From the NCBI GenBank assembly GCA_963920665.1, contig OY987265.1, positions 24,247,001 to 24,311,000 on the forward strand: DNA of 64,000 nt. Reading direction: 5' to 3'. Below the pieces are notes generated by a model. The model saw only the letters and a list, made by a program, of their open reading frames with translations. It was not told where the DNA came from and ran no database searches. Both the position numbers and the translations under genes were made by a program. Positions 25,181 through 34,184 of this stretch are shown here, piece by piece. Origin of the DNA: Straminergon stramineum. Taxonomy: Eukaryota; Streptophyta; Bryopsida; Hypnales; Calliergonaceae. The stretch's first letter is position 1, and each line of letters opens with the position of its first letter.

Positions 25181-26099
25181 TGGAGTGCATTTAAGCTTAG
25201 AAATCCACCTTACCCCATTGCTGGCGATTCGGGGAATGTACAGCAAACAGCCCAAACTGTGTCAAACTTGCTTACGACCGCTGGTCGGTGTCCCCAAAGC
25301 CATTCAAGCCACCAAGGAGCTCCTTCTGTTACTACGCAACCGACCAGCGGTCCCGAGGTCGCTTTCCCATATCAAGAAGGCACTCGGGATCCACTGCTGG
25401 AAGTACGATCATGAGCCTTAGTAGAAGCACCGACACTTCTGCGCTCTTGCGACGGGGGAACGACCTGGCTTCAATTTTTCACGGAAGCACTTCTTATAAG
25501 ATCAATCACTAAGTCGAAGCTCTCGGATCAAGTCGCCATCTAATATCACATGTTTTCAATTCCGGCATCTCAATTCGATCTGCAGCTGTGGTGTCGGTGC
25601 GTATTTGCAGGCCACGAATTGCAGATCGTTGCGCGCTAGCTTGATCGGTAAGTTTGGGTTTCGGATGGTTGTTCTGGAAAGTCAAATTTGTGATAATTAA
25701 GTTGGTTTGGATTGGGTCTATGTGTACAGATTGTGAGAAGCTATGGTGACTCGAGTATTCGGGATTCAGATATTGATGCTGTTTGAAATGTTCAATTTGG
25801 GTCACAAAGTTTGGTAGGGCTTTCGCTGTACGGATTGTGAGGAGATTGTGAGAAGCTATGGCAACGTTAGCGTCCGGGATGCAGAGAGTGACGTTGTTGT
25901 TTGTTCTGGCTAATCAATTGTGGGTCACAAAGTTTGGTAACTTCTTGTGGTACAGATTGTGAGACGACTGTGAGAAGGTTGTGACTATGGCGAAGTGAGC
26001 GTTCGGGATTAAGATAGTGACGTTGTTGTTTGTTTCTAGAAAATCGACTTTGTGGTAATGGAATTTCATTGCGTTTTGTTGTACAGATTGTGAGAAACT
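25181..26099 (+). promoter_or_regulatory. Metacaspase promoter and 5' leader with copied start regions
   Basis: The leader contains a strong splice donor (ATCG|GTAAGT, intron from about 25648). It is followed by imperfect tandem units of 114-128 bp, each ending in a string like GTACAGATTGTGAG...CTATGG. The unit ATGs are at 25743, 25858 and 25986, ahead of the true ATG at 26100. Acceptor-like TACAG occurs at 25729, 25955 and 26086, and is changed to TACGG in the second unit. Splicing to the last acceptor would remove all three upstream ATGs. Further up, CGACCGCTGGTCGGT (about 25276) and ACCGACCAGCGGTC (about 25340) form an inverted pair. Confidence 0.65.
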
Positions 26100-27944
26100 A
26101 TGGCGAAGCGAGCGTTGCTGGTGGGGTGCAATTACCCCGGCACGCAGTGTGAGCTTCACGGCTGCGTGAACGACGTGAAGCGCATGCATGCCACGCTCAC
26201 GAGCCGCTACGGATTCGATGAGTCGGAGATTCTCGTCCTGATCGACACTGACCGGTCGGGAATGCAGCCCACGGGCGCCAACATCCGGTCGTGTCTGGCG
26301 AAGCTGATCAGGGGCACGGGGTCCGGGGATGTCCTGGTGTTCCATTACAGCGGCCATGGCACGCAGGTGCCGCCCGAAGCGGGTGCGGCAGTCGACGACA
26401 CGGGCGCGGAGGAGGCCATCGTGCCCACGGACATGAACCTCCTCACCGACGACGATTTCCGGGAGTTGGTGAACGAAATCCCCGGCGACGCTTACTTCAC
26501 TTTCATTTCGGATTCGTGTCACAGCGGCGGGCTGATCGACTCCGAGAAGGAGCAGATCGGAGACAGCGTGTGGGGCGGGGGCGCGGGACTCATGGGGATG
26601 GTGAGTCATGCCTTCCAGGGCTCCTCCGCAGGGAGGGATTTCAAACCTTCGGAGGGGTATGAGGGCAGAAGGGGCTATGGTGGCAATTCGAGATATGAAA
26701 GACAGGAGGAAGAGCTTGGAGAAAATGACGACGGCTATGGCCGGAGAATACGAGGTGGATATGACGAAGAAGGAGAGAGCTATGGCCGACGCCGGAGTGG
26801 AGATGAAGAGAATGAAGGCTATGGTGCAGGACAGGAGCCACTGTACGAAGGTGGCTATGGTGCACGGCGGGAGCCTGAGTACGAAGGCGGCTATGGTGCA
26901 CGACGGGAGCCCGAGTACGAAGGTGGCTATGGTGCACGACGGGAGCCCGAGTACGAAGGTGGCTATGGTGCACGACGGGAGCCCGAGTACGAAGGTGGTT
27001 ACGGTGCACGACGGGAGCCCGAGTACGAAGGTGGCTATGGTGCACGACGGGAGCCCGAGTACGAAGGTGGCTATGGTGCACGGCGGGAGCCCGAGTACGA
27101 AGGTGGCTATGGTGCACGACGGGAGCCCGAGTACGAAGGTGGCTATGGTGCACGACGGGAGCCCGAGTATGAAGGAAGCTATGGCGGAAGACGGGAGTCG
27201 GAGTATGAAGGCGGCTATGGTGGAAGACGGCAAGAGGAAGAGTATGAATCAGGATATGGAGCTCCTCGTCGAGGTGGTAAAGAGGACGTATCTGCGGAAC
27301 AAGTCGAAGGCGATGGCTATGGCAGAGGTTACCGCAGGCGTGCCCCGCCTGTGGAGAAGAAGGAGATTTCCGTCGACTTGTTGACGCAGATTTTGAGCGA
27401 ACGCACGGGTCATCGTGTGGACATCGGCAACATCCGCACAACTTTATTCGACATGTTCGGCGACTCTGCTAGTCCATCGATTAAAACATTCGCGAACCTC
27501 GTGTTCCAGCAGCTTCAGGGCGGGGGGCAAGACGGAATCATGGGAGCCGTCTCCTCGCTCGCGACGGAGTTTCTCCAGTCGAAGCTCGATGGCCAAGACG
27601 AAGAGCAATCAGCGAGTTACCTAGCTCCCGCGCAAAGCGCTGGCGAGTACAGGCCGCAGAAGCATCGGGGAAGCGCCGGGAGAGGTTCCGATTGTGGCAT
27701 TTTGTTGAGCGGGTGCCAGTCGGACGAGACTTCCGCTGATGCTAATCCTTCTGGGAGCACGGCAGACTCTTACGGCGCTTTCAGTAATGCGATTCAATTG
27801 GTTTTGAGTCAAACGGATGCGCCGATCTCGAATCGTGATTTGATCCTTCAAGTACGCGCAGTGCTGCAAAAGCAAGGATTTAAACAGCATCCGTGCCTCT
27901 ACAGCAATGACCGAAACGCCGACGCCGTCTTCATTTGTGAATAG
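26100..27944 (+). CDS. Type II metacaspase with 12-residue repeat linker
   Basis: A single uninterrupted 614-residue reading frame. Type II metacaspases are calcium-dependent cysteine proteases that cut after Arg or Lys and take part in plant cell death and wound signalling. The p20 region (residues 1-150) opens with MAKRALLVGCNYPGT and carries the catalytic His in HYSGHG (His86) and Cys in DSCHSGG (Cys140). The p10-like end (about residues 420-614) contains ISVDLLTQILSERTGH, DCGILLSGCQSDETSADA and the usual family terminus ADAVFICE. Between them lies an expanded linker holding nine identical 12-residue units (EGGYGARREPEY) and two diverged ones. It is close to AtMC4-AtMC9-type enzymes but has a far longer linker than the roughly 420-residue family norm. 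The first in-frame ATG follows a leader with copied pseudo-start sites. Confidence 0.95.
   Translation: MAKRALLVGCNYPGTQCELHGCVNDVKRMHATLTSRYGFDESEILVLIDTDRSGMQPTGANIRSCLAKLIRGTGSGDVLVFHYSGHGTQVPPEAGAAVDDTGAEEAIVPTDMNLLTDDDFRELVNEIPGDAYFTFISDSCHSGGLIDSEKEQIGDSVWGGGAGLMGMVSHAFQGSSAGRDFKPSEGYEGRRGYGGNSRYERQEEELGENDDGYGRRIRGGYDEEGESYGRRRSGDEENEGYGAGQEPLYEGGYGARREPEYEGGYGARREPEYEGGYGARREPEYEGGYGARREPEYEGGYGARREPEYEGGYGARREPEYEGGYGARREPEYEGGYGARREPEYEGGYGARREPEYEGSYGGRRESEYEGGYGGRRQEEEYESGYGAPRRGGKEDVSAEQVEGDGYGRGYRRRAPPVEKKEISVDLLTQILSERTGHRVDIGNIRTTLFDMFGDSASPSIKTFANLVFQQLQGGGQDGIMGAVSSLATEFLQSKLDGQDEEQSASYLAPAQSAGEYRPQKHRGSAGRGSDCGILLSGCQSDETSADANPSGSTADSYGAFSNAIQLVLSQTDAPISNRDLILQVRAVLQKQGFKQHPCLYSNDRNADAVFICE
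26844..27243 (+). repeat. 36-bp tandem repeat in the metacaspase linker
   Basis: Nine in-frame 36-bp units (26844-27167) encode the same 12-residue unit and differ at only a few silent sites. Two diverged units follow to about 27243. The near-identity of the nine units points to recent expansion or homogenisation. Because the period is a multiple of three, other frames are also open here, producing long spurious ORFs on both strands. Confidence 0.95.
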
Positions 27945-28492
27945 CATGTGAATTAACGTACGACGAGGAGATGAAAGCACGTACTTGTATATGGAATATT
28001 CCTGTTCCGGAAACGCGAAGTTAGTTGGTTCGTTTCTGCTTGGAGCATGTGTATAAGTTGTTGAAAGTAAAATAAAAACGTTGCGATTCTGATTGTGTCT
28101 TTAGAAGAACAACATGCTGTCGCGATTGCACTGTCGTAGAGCTCGGCTACGGAGAGCAACTTGACTTGAAGAGCAGGAATCGGAGGCCACCTTACCTCCG
28201 ATGGAATTCTTTAGTCCATCGTTGCATTTGTTGTGTGCATTTTAGCGATTCGTGTCCAAATTTTGGAACAAGGTGACAGAGAAGCTTACCTCCAATCGAA
28301 GCATTTCGAAAGTGAATTTCGAAAGGGTTTTGTGAGCTACAGTAGGAAGCGTGACAGCGAAGCTTGATTGAATAGCAGGAATCGTATCATGTCTTACCCC
28401 AATGATTTTTTTCAACCGATCTCTACACCTTTTGTGTGCTCTCTGACGATTCGTTTGCAACTCTTGGAGCAATCAGAGCTTTCTCGAAAGCG
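27945..28492 (+). other. Metacaspase 3' flank and DUF1697 gene leader, with internal duplication
   Basis: After the metacaspase stop come a probable 3' untranslated region and then two imperfect copies of a leader segment about 200 bp apart. Shared strings are GCAGGAATCG, TTTGTGTGC and ACGATTCGT (AGCGATTCGT in the first copy), beginning near 28160 and 28362. The second copy runs up to the ATG of the next gene. Confidence 0.55.
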
Positions 28493-29205
28493 ATGCCTCC
28501 TCGTCGTAAGAGAGGGCGAGACACGGCATCCCCTGCGAAGCCGGCGAAGCGGAAGCACGATCCGGATACCGAACAGAGCTCGCCAGCCAAATCTCAGGTA
28601 CGCACTTTCCGTCGCGCGGAATTCAAAGACATTCCATTTCTTTAAAATCAAGATTGATGCGGAGGTTGGCAAATTAGGTCAAGCATGTGGCGTTACTGCG
28701 TGGGATCAACGTCGGGAGTGCGAAGCAGGTCCCCATGGTAATCCTCGCGCGCTGCTTCGAGGAGCTAGGGTACAGCGACGTGAAGACGGTGTTGCGTAGC
28801 GGCAACGTCGTCTTCAATTCTGAGGAGGCGCAACTGGACGCGGACTCTGGTGCGTGTGTGGAAGCGGCGGTGTTGAAGGCGACGGGGGTGCAATCGAGCG
28901 TAGTGGTTCTCACTGGGAGCCGTTTCGTCGCCATCGCGGAGGCTAATCCGTTGGTGGAGGTGGCGACGGATGGGTCGAAGTCGTTCGTGTCGTTCGTGGC
29001 TAGGGTTCCGGAGGATTTGGCAAGGCCAGAGGCGAGTGAGCTCGGCTTGGAAGTGCTGGAGATTGGGGAGGAGGCTGTGTATCAGTGGATGCCGGCGGGG
29101 TGGCTCAAAACGGTGGTGCCGAAATCGTTCTGGAAGCAGTTCGATTGCCCCGTGACCACGCGCAACTGGAACACGGTGCAGAAAATTCTCGCCCTTCTTC
29201 GTTGA
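28493..29205 (+). CDS. DUF1697 family protein
   Basis: Two exons (28493-28597 and 28678-29205, GT-AG intron, phase 0) give 210 residues. The first exon encodes a basic Pro/Lys-rich start (MPPRRKRGRD, AKPAKRKH) that could be a nuclear targeting signal. The second encodes a full DUF1697 domain: ALLRGINVG, ARCFEELGYSDVKTVLRSGN VVF split by a phase-free run, and the family-typical ending TTRNWNTVQKILALL. The molecular function of DUF1697 is unknown to me. The family is best known from bacteria, so a bacterial origin followed by gain of an intron and a basic extension is a possibility. GC is clearly higher than in the flanks. Exon 2 alone begins within the conserved block, which supports the upstream exon. 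Confidence 0.85.
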
Positions 29206-29467
29206 ATGTCGGTATAATTCTCCGGAACATTCTCCGGTGCACGTCGTTGAATTCTTCGTTGGATGTCCATGAATACTCCAGTACATGTCGGTGAATTCTC
29301 CGATGACTGTCCGTGATTTATCCATTACGTGTCCGCGAGTTCTCCGGTACATGTCCGTGCATTCTCTGGTGCGTGTAGGTGAATTTTCTGGTGGATGGTG
29401 ATGTATTTTCCAGTGCACGTTGGTGCGTTCTCCAGTGGATGTCGGTGGATTCTCGAGTGGTAGTCGT
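29200..29467. repeat. 22-bp minisatellite
   Basis: About twelve imperfect head-to-tail units of consensus TGTCGGTGAATTCTCCGGTGCA start at the DUF1697 stop codon. Unit starts fall every 22 bp, with a shortened unit near 29223. The units differ at several positions each, so the array is old or was degenerate when formed. Confidence 0.85.
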
Positions 29468-31991
29468 GAACACTTGTGTCCTCTTCCCATGTCACAGATC
29501 TGAGGTTTCTCTCCATTTCGGTTTGCTGTCCGACTAATCAGTTTCGGCTAATTTTAGAATGGTTCACCTCATTGTTTGCAGAAGGAATCTAGATGTAATG
29601 TCTCGCAAACTCTCAATCATTACATGGGAGTGGCAACCCCGGAATTCATAGCTAAGTTAGATTCCTTTTGGTGAGGGTGTTGAGGCTAGGTGTTCAAGAA
29701 TGTTCTGTGTGCGTCAGGGTATGTTGTATTGGGTACATGGTTTCAATACATATGCCTCAGGGAAGCGGAGGTCTCTGTTATTTTTTTACTAAGCGCATTC
29801 TTTGCCAAGTGTCTCAGGTCGTTTAATGCTCAGTTTGTCACTTCAAAATCAATAGCAGTGTTAGTTACACGCAAAGGAATACTTTGATCCTGAAAGCAGT
29901 TGAACTTCCAAAGTTCTGTACAAAATGCTAGTGTGGCCATTATTTTATGCATTCTTCTCAAATCAAACCAGAATGTGAATAGATCAAATAGTCTGTTACG
30001 TTGTTGTGACAGATTCTTTAAGAAAATAAAATTCAAGTAGTAAACAAGCAGTTGTTGTACGAGAGGGCTCCCTTTTGTTGCGCACCTGCTGAGTACAATT
30101 GGATGCGTGCGAGAGGCTTTACTGCTCATTTCTTTGTGTAGTTGCATTGTAGATGTAGTCTGTTCCATGTTAGGGACTTGAAAAGTTGAACTCTCTTTTT
30201 GAGTAGCGACAAATATTAAGCATGAAACTTGTTCGAAACTGTCACTTCGTTTTAGATGTAACCTGTGCTGACGCAATGCCTCTCACAAAGGGATTATGGC
30301 TCACAGAATGATAGAAATCATGAACAGACCGTTTGTGGCCTGTGACATGTTGAAACGATCCCTGCTTCCTCTTTGAAAAACGGAAGCCTATCCCCATCAA
30401 ATTTAAATAGCGACTGAGAAGCGGAACTTTAAGTGCTCATTCTTCCGTTGCAGTTTTGAAATTCGGCCCCACATTCTCCCTTGGATTTCGCATTTTAGTG
30501 CTGTCGTAGATTTGTGAGCTCATGTATGAAGCTTTTGTTGCTTGGTATTGAAATTGGACCGAAGGGTTCTTGACACAACTTGCTGCCACACAAACTATTA
30601 ATTGTCCATAGCTTTGGATATACAGTAATCGCCCTATTTTGTGAAAAGTTCGCTTTTGCAAAGCGTGGTTAACCCCCAATGGACGGGGGGTTTCATTGCT
30701 TGAAGTGAATACTAAGAAAAGGATATGAGTCTAGTCATTCTTAGGTTGAAAACTTAGGTTAGGCACCCTTTTAAGGTCCGAGTATCACCGAAGTTTGACA
30801 AAGTTTTGGTGTGTATACAAGCCTCAAGAACTTGCTATCATCTCAGTATTTAAATTTTTAAATATTTTTTTATAAATTGCAAGAAATCATAGAATTGTAG
30901 CTACCAAGATTTCATTATGAAACTTATGATTTAGTTTGTAGTTGGTGCTTGTAGCATTCAGTCGTCGAATGATGACACAGTCACTCCGTGTATGGTTGGT
31001 GTTTTTGAGCGCATGGTCACTCTATGATTTTTTCCAAACTAAACTTCTGAGGATTTATTGTGGACCCCAATTTTTTTTAAACTTAAGCAACAATAACCCT
31101 CCCGGATTTGCCAAACTTCTGTGAATGGCGGATCCCCTCACGAACCAAACAGGAGAACACTGTACATTTGACATCACCATACACAAGCTATGGATATTGC
31201 AACCATGGCGGATTGTAAAGCAAGAAGAAACCAAAGCTTTTGTCAGAACCTGCAGGTTTCGTCGTCTCCGTTATTAGACAGTCAGCAATGAAAATTCTTG
31301 TCTCCGGGCCCCATCATCTCATTTACACCCAAATTGATACCAATGCAAGAAAGACATGCACTAAAATCAACAAAGCCAGCCATAGATTCGAGCCGTACAC
31401 CAACGTTATTTGATAACTTCAAGTCGACAATACTAAATTGATCTCTCAGCCAAGAAGCTAGAAAACAACATTGGCACGCACATTGCGCGCAGTGCAGCAA
31501 TTCCGGACTGGTCTAATATTCATGAACGAATTCGAAATCTACAAAGACAGCTCCACACTGAGCGCCACTCCTCGATGCGAAGACCGGATGACGCCATTAT
31601 ACAAACCTAGTAAGGAACTGATCTCTAGACCCGGACAGAGCAGGAGCATAGGACGACGCGGTTCTTACAACGACATATCGTCATGTTCGTTGAAATGGCA
31701 AAACCTCAAGTATTCAGCAGGTTTCCAGGTTCCCATCTGGTGCCTCAGATCTACACCCATCCTAGTGTTACTTCAGCTACTTGAATCTCACGACTTTGGC
31801 GTTTTGAAACATGCTCTTTCAACGAAAATGACCATACCTCGCAACTGCCATTCTAACTTGTTCCAAAAACATGAACATCGTTTCAACGCGTTGCAACCAT
31901 ACGGTCCTTACGACAAATATCCCAGTGTAGTTCTAACCTGCTCCCCACACAAATGCCATTCAAGGCACCCCACACTAGTGCCGCCATATAT
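29468..31991. other. Intergenic DNA and 3' flank of the membrane-protein gene
   Basis: No gene is supported on either strand. Composition is moderately AT-rich to about 31.1 kb. From there to 31991 it is more gene-like, in keeping with a long 3' untranslated region of the minus-strand gene. A 174-codon plus-strand open frame at 31471-31995 has no recognisable domain. Confidence 0.4.
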
Positions 31992-32525
31992 TTAAGGCAT
32001 GTAAGGTTGCTTGAATCCACCCAGAGACTCCGAAGCGTACCCCTGGGACTCAAACCCACCATTCGCCGGATGCCCTTGCACCACATGCACCGCATTCGGC
32101 TGCGCCGTCGGCAACTCCATGGACGCCCCCGATGCCCCTCCTTTATTGCAACAGAACGAGGCGATGGTGACCCAAAGCTCAATGGCGAACGCCGCGATCG
32201 CCCAGATCACCCAAAACGCGCTGATGAGAAACAGACACGCCACTCCAAAGACGGCCAGGTTGACGAGGTTGATCAACGCCAGGATCGCATGGCAGTTGTA
32301 GCACCTGCTACCAGGGTCATTGAGCACCAACAGCCCCTGCAGCCCCGAGGCGAACGCTAAGGCACCGGAAATCAGGGGCCAGAAGTTGGCGATGTGGAAG
32401 AAGAGCGCCACGATCACGATGCCCAGGATCACACCAACAATGCCCAGGATCATGACCGTCAGGTGGAGGGAGAAAGGCAGCGTGCACGCGCATCGCCGCT
32501 GCTGCTGCGCTGTTGGATTGTACAT
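31992..32525 (-). CDS. Four-span integral membrane protein, family not recognised
   Basis: A single-exon 177-residue frame. Four hydrophobic segments are evident: LTVMILGIVGVILGIVIVAL, PLISGALAFASGLQGLLVL, AILALINLVNLAVFGVACLF and FWVIWAIAAFAIELWVTIAS. Both ends are hydrophilic. The N-terminus is short (MYNPTAQQQRRCACTL) and the C-terminal tail of about 50 residues is rich in Gly, Ser, Gln and Pro and ends QPYMP. A cysteine pair (SRCYNCH) sits between spans 2 and 3. The layout resembles MARVEL or tetraspan membrane proteins, but no diagnostic motif lets me assign a family. The marked GC bias and codon regularity compared with the flanks support it as a real gene. Role unknown. Confidence 0.75.
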   Translation of the reverse strand: MYNPTAQQQRRCACTLPFSLHLTVMILGIVGVILGIVIVALFFHIANFWPLISGALAFASGLQGLLVLNDPGSRCYNCHAILALINLVNLAVFGVACLFLISAFWVIWAIAAFAIELWVTIASFCCNKGGASGASMELPTAQPNAVHVVQGHPANGGFESQGYASESLGGFKQPYMP

Positions 32526-33820
32526 GGCTGCAACTACAGATCGATCCTAACACGTACTCTCCTTGCGCAACACCGGCCTAGTCTCAACTCTTCTCAATAC
32601 CCGAACTCGTATGGATCAACTTCTATTCCTCTCACTACTCCACTTTAGATCATCCTACGAACTTGCAGTTTCTAACTAGATCAATCACCGGAACTAGTTG
32701 CAGATCTATCGATCAGAATCTTGGCACTAGCGAGCTTGCAGCGAGTGTGACGGATTGACGCAAAATATACAAGCACAACCCGCGTAGTGTAGCAATGACG
32801 ACCACAACCTGCTGAGAAGATAAGCTGCGGCGTGAATCTCACACATACTCACACATACTTAGTCTCACCCACGTATCAGGTGTAGATATGCAGTTCTTGT
32901 GAGTGAGTTTCGCGTGCCTGTTGCAAGTAAGTTAAGCAAGTCGAAGTGCGGCGGTAAGTGGAGTAATCGATAGCTAGGCAGGGGGGCGCCTGCAATGCAA
33001 GTGGGAAGGGGTCCCACGTGCAACTATTCAATAGTACAGTTGCGGCCTGACGAGATCGGTGCGACAATCGGTACCGACTATATGGTATTATTGCTAGTAG
33101 GTGGAGACGTCAGAGACCGTTGAATTGTTAGTACTCCGTATTATTTTTCACTATGGCATTTTTTGGTGTGAGGAACAGTGGATGGCGTTCGTCATCGATG
33201 TTTTTTAGTGTTGGAATGGGAAAGATTTCAGTGATTTTCAGTTGACTTACTGAGTCGGGGATGGGAAAGATTTGAGCACTTGATTTTACTGAGTCGGGTT
33301 GAAGTGTGCGGTGACTTAGTGGGTGTCGTGCTGTACAGTACTGTGTATGTGATCGGTAACGTTAACTAAGTTATGTATTTATAAACTGAAGTCTCTTTTC
33401 ACCACACAGGAAGGGACAACCTTTCCCAGATTCCCTACAGCAATCGAGAAATCAACTTGCTGCACCATGATCTCAAATAGTTTGCTCATTGATTTTGTTG
33501 TGACTTAAAGTGAAAATTAATTGCCAGAAACGAAATGTCTGTAGCCATTAGATTACGTATTTTCACACTTTGCAGTTTGCACAAATCAAAATAAGTTCAT
33601 CTGTATGGTCAATGAAGAGTCGAATTGAATGGACTGTATGGTTAATGGAGTCTCTAGTACCGTACCTTATCGATCTTCCCGGAGGATCTCAGTTGGTCTG
33701 CCCTCAAGATGTGGGTGATTTAATGGCTCCAGAGAGTCGGGGCTCGGAAGGGCTAGGAGGGTTGCTTTGGATTGGCTTGGCAGTCCGGAGTGGTAGGATT
33801 CCGGAGGCGTCGGAGAAGAT
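32526..33820 (-). promoter_or_regulatory. Leader and promoter region of the membrane-protein gene
   Basis: The region upstream of the ATG on the minus strand keeps gene-like composition to about 33.1 kb and includes short repeats such as ACTCACACATACTCACACATACT near 32840. No other gene is seen up to the repeat at 33821. Confidence 0.35.
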
Positions 33821-34184
33821 ATAACGCTTGAACGTTGAAAACGGTGTCACGGACGTTTTGGATGACAAGGAATTTTCCTGTGTAAGACAAAAGTGCAACT
33901 ATTCATCCTCAGAATTAGGGCGGGTTTCCATGTGGAGTCAGGGCCAGTGAAGTTCACCAATCAACAGTGGACAGGGGGTTCTAGAAAAATCGGCACCCAT
34001 TGCACTGCTGATCGGTGGACTTCATTGGCCCTGACTGCACACGGAAGCGTGCCCTGAGGGGTGGAAAGAGGAGATCTTCCACAGTTGTTTGACCTCCAAT
34101 GGAATTTTCTTTTAAAGTAGATGATGTCACATGGTTTCAAAAGTGATGATTTCTATGGTCACCAGTTCATCCTGTAAGGGTTAA
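33821..34184. mobile_element. TTAA-ended repeat family 1, copy 2, with nested insertion
   Basis: It matches 15747-15978 and 49427-49654. The left end is decayed (ATAACGCTTGAACGTTG) and the right end reads CTGTAAGGGTTAA. It is longer than the other copies because a 137-bp inverted-repeat element (33918-34054) is inserted in it. Confidence 0.75.
33918..34054. mobile_element. 137-bp nested MITE, PIF/Harbinger-like
   Basis: The two ends are long inverted repeats. Left: GGGCGGGTTTCCATGTGGAG, TCAGGGCC, TGAAGTTCACC. Right, read in reverse: GGGCACGCTTCCGTGTGCAG, TCAGGGCC, TGAAGTCCACC. It is flanked by TTA and TGA, which fits a decayed 3-bp TTA target duplication as in PIF/Harbinger elements. The uninterrupted repeat copies at 15747 and 49427 show the empty site. 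Confidence 0.8.

Noticed and set aside
25914..27233. 439-codon minus-strand open frame with repeated LPSCTIATFVLG units
   Set aside because: It is the antisense of the 36-bp metacaspase repeat; the period is a multiple of three, so several frames stay open. The plus-strand protein has clear catalytic motifs.
26608..27384. 258-codon plus-strand frame overlapping the metacaspase
   Set aside because: A shifted-frame shadow of the same 36-bp repeat with no domain of its own.
28765..29490. 241-codon minus-strand frame rich in His, Thr and Glu
   Set aside because: It runs antisense through the DUF1697 exon and the 22-bp minisatellite; it is low-complexity and without domain support.
31471..31995. 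174-codon plus-strand frame
   Set aside because: It lies in the probable 3' untranslated region of the minus-strand membrane protein and has no recognisable motif.
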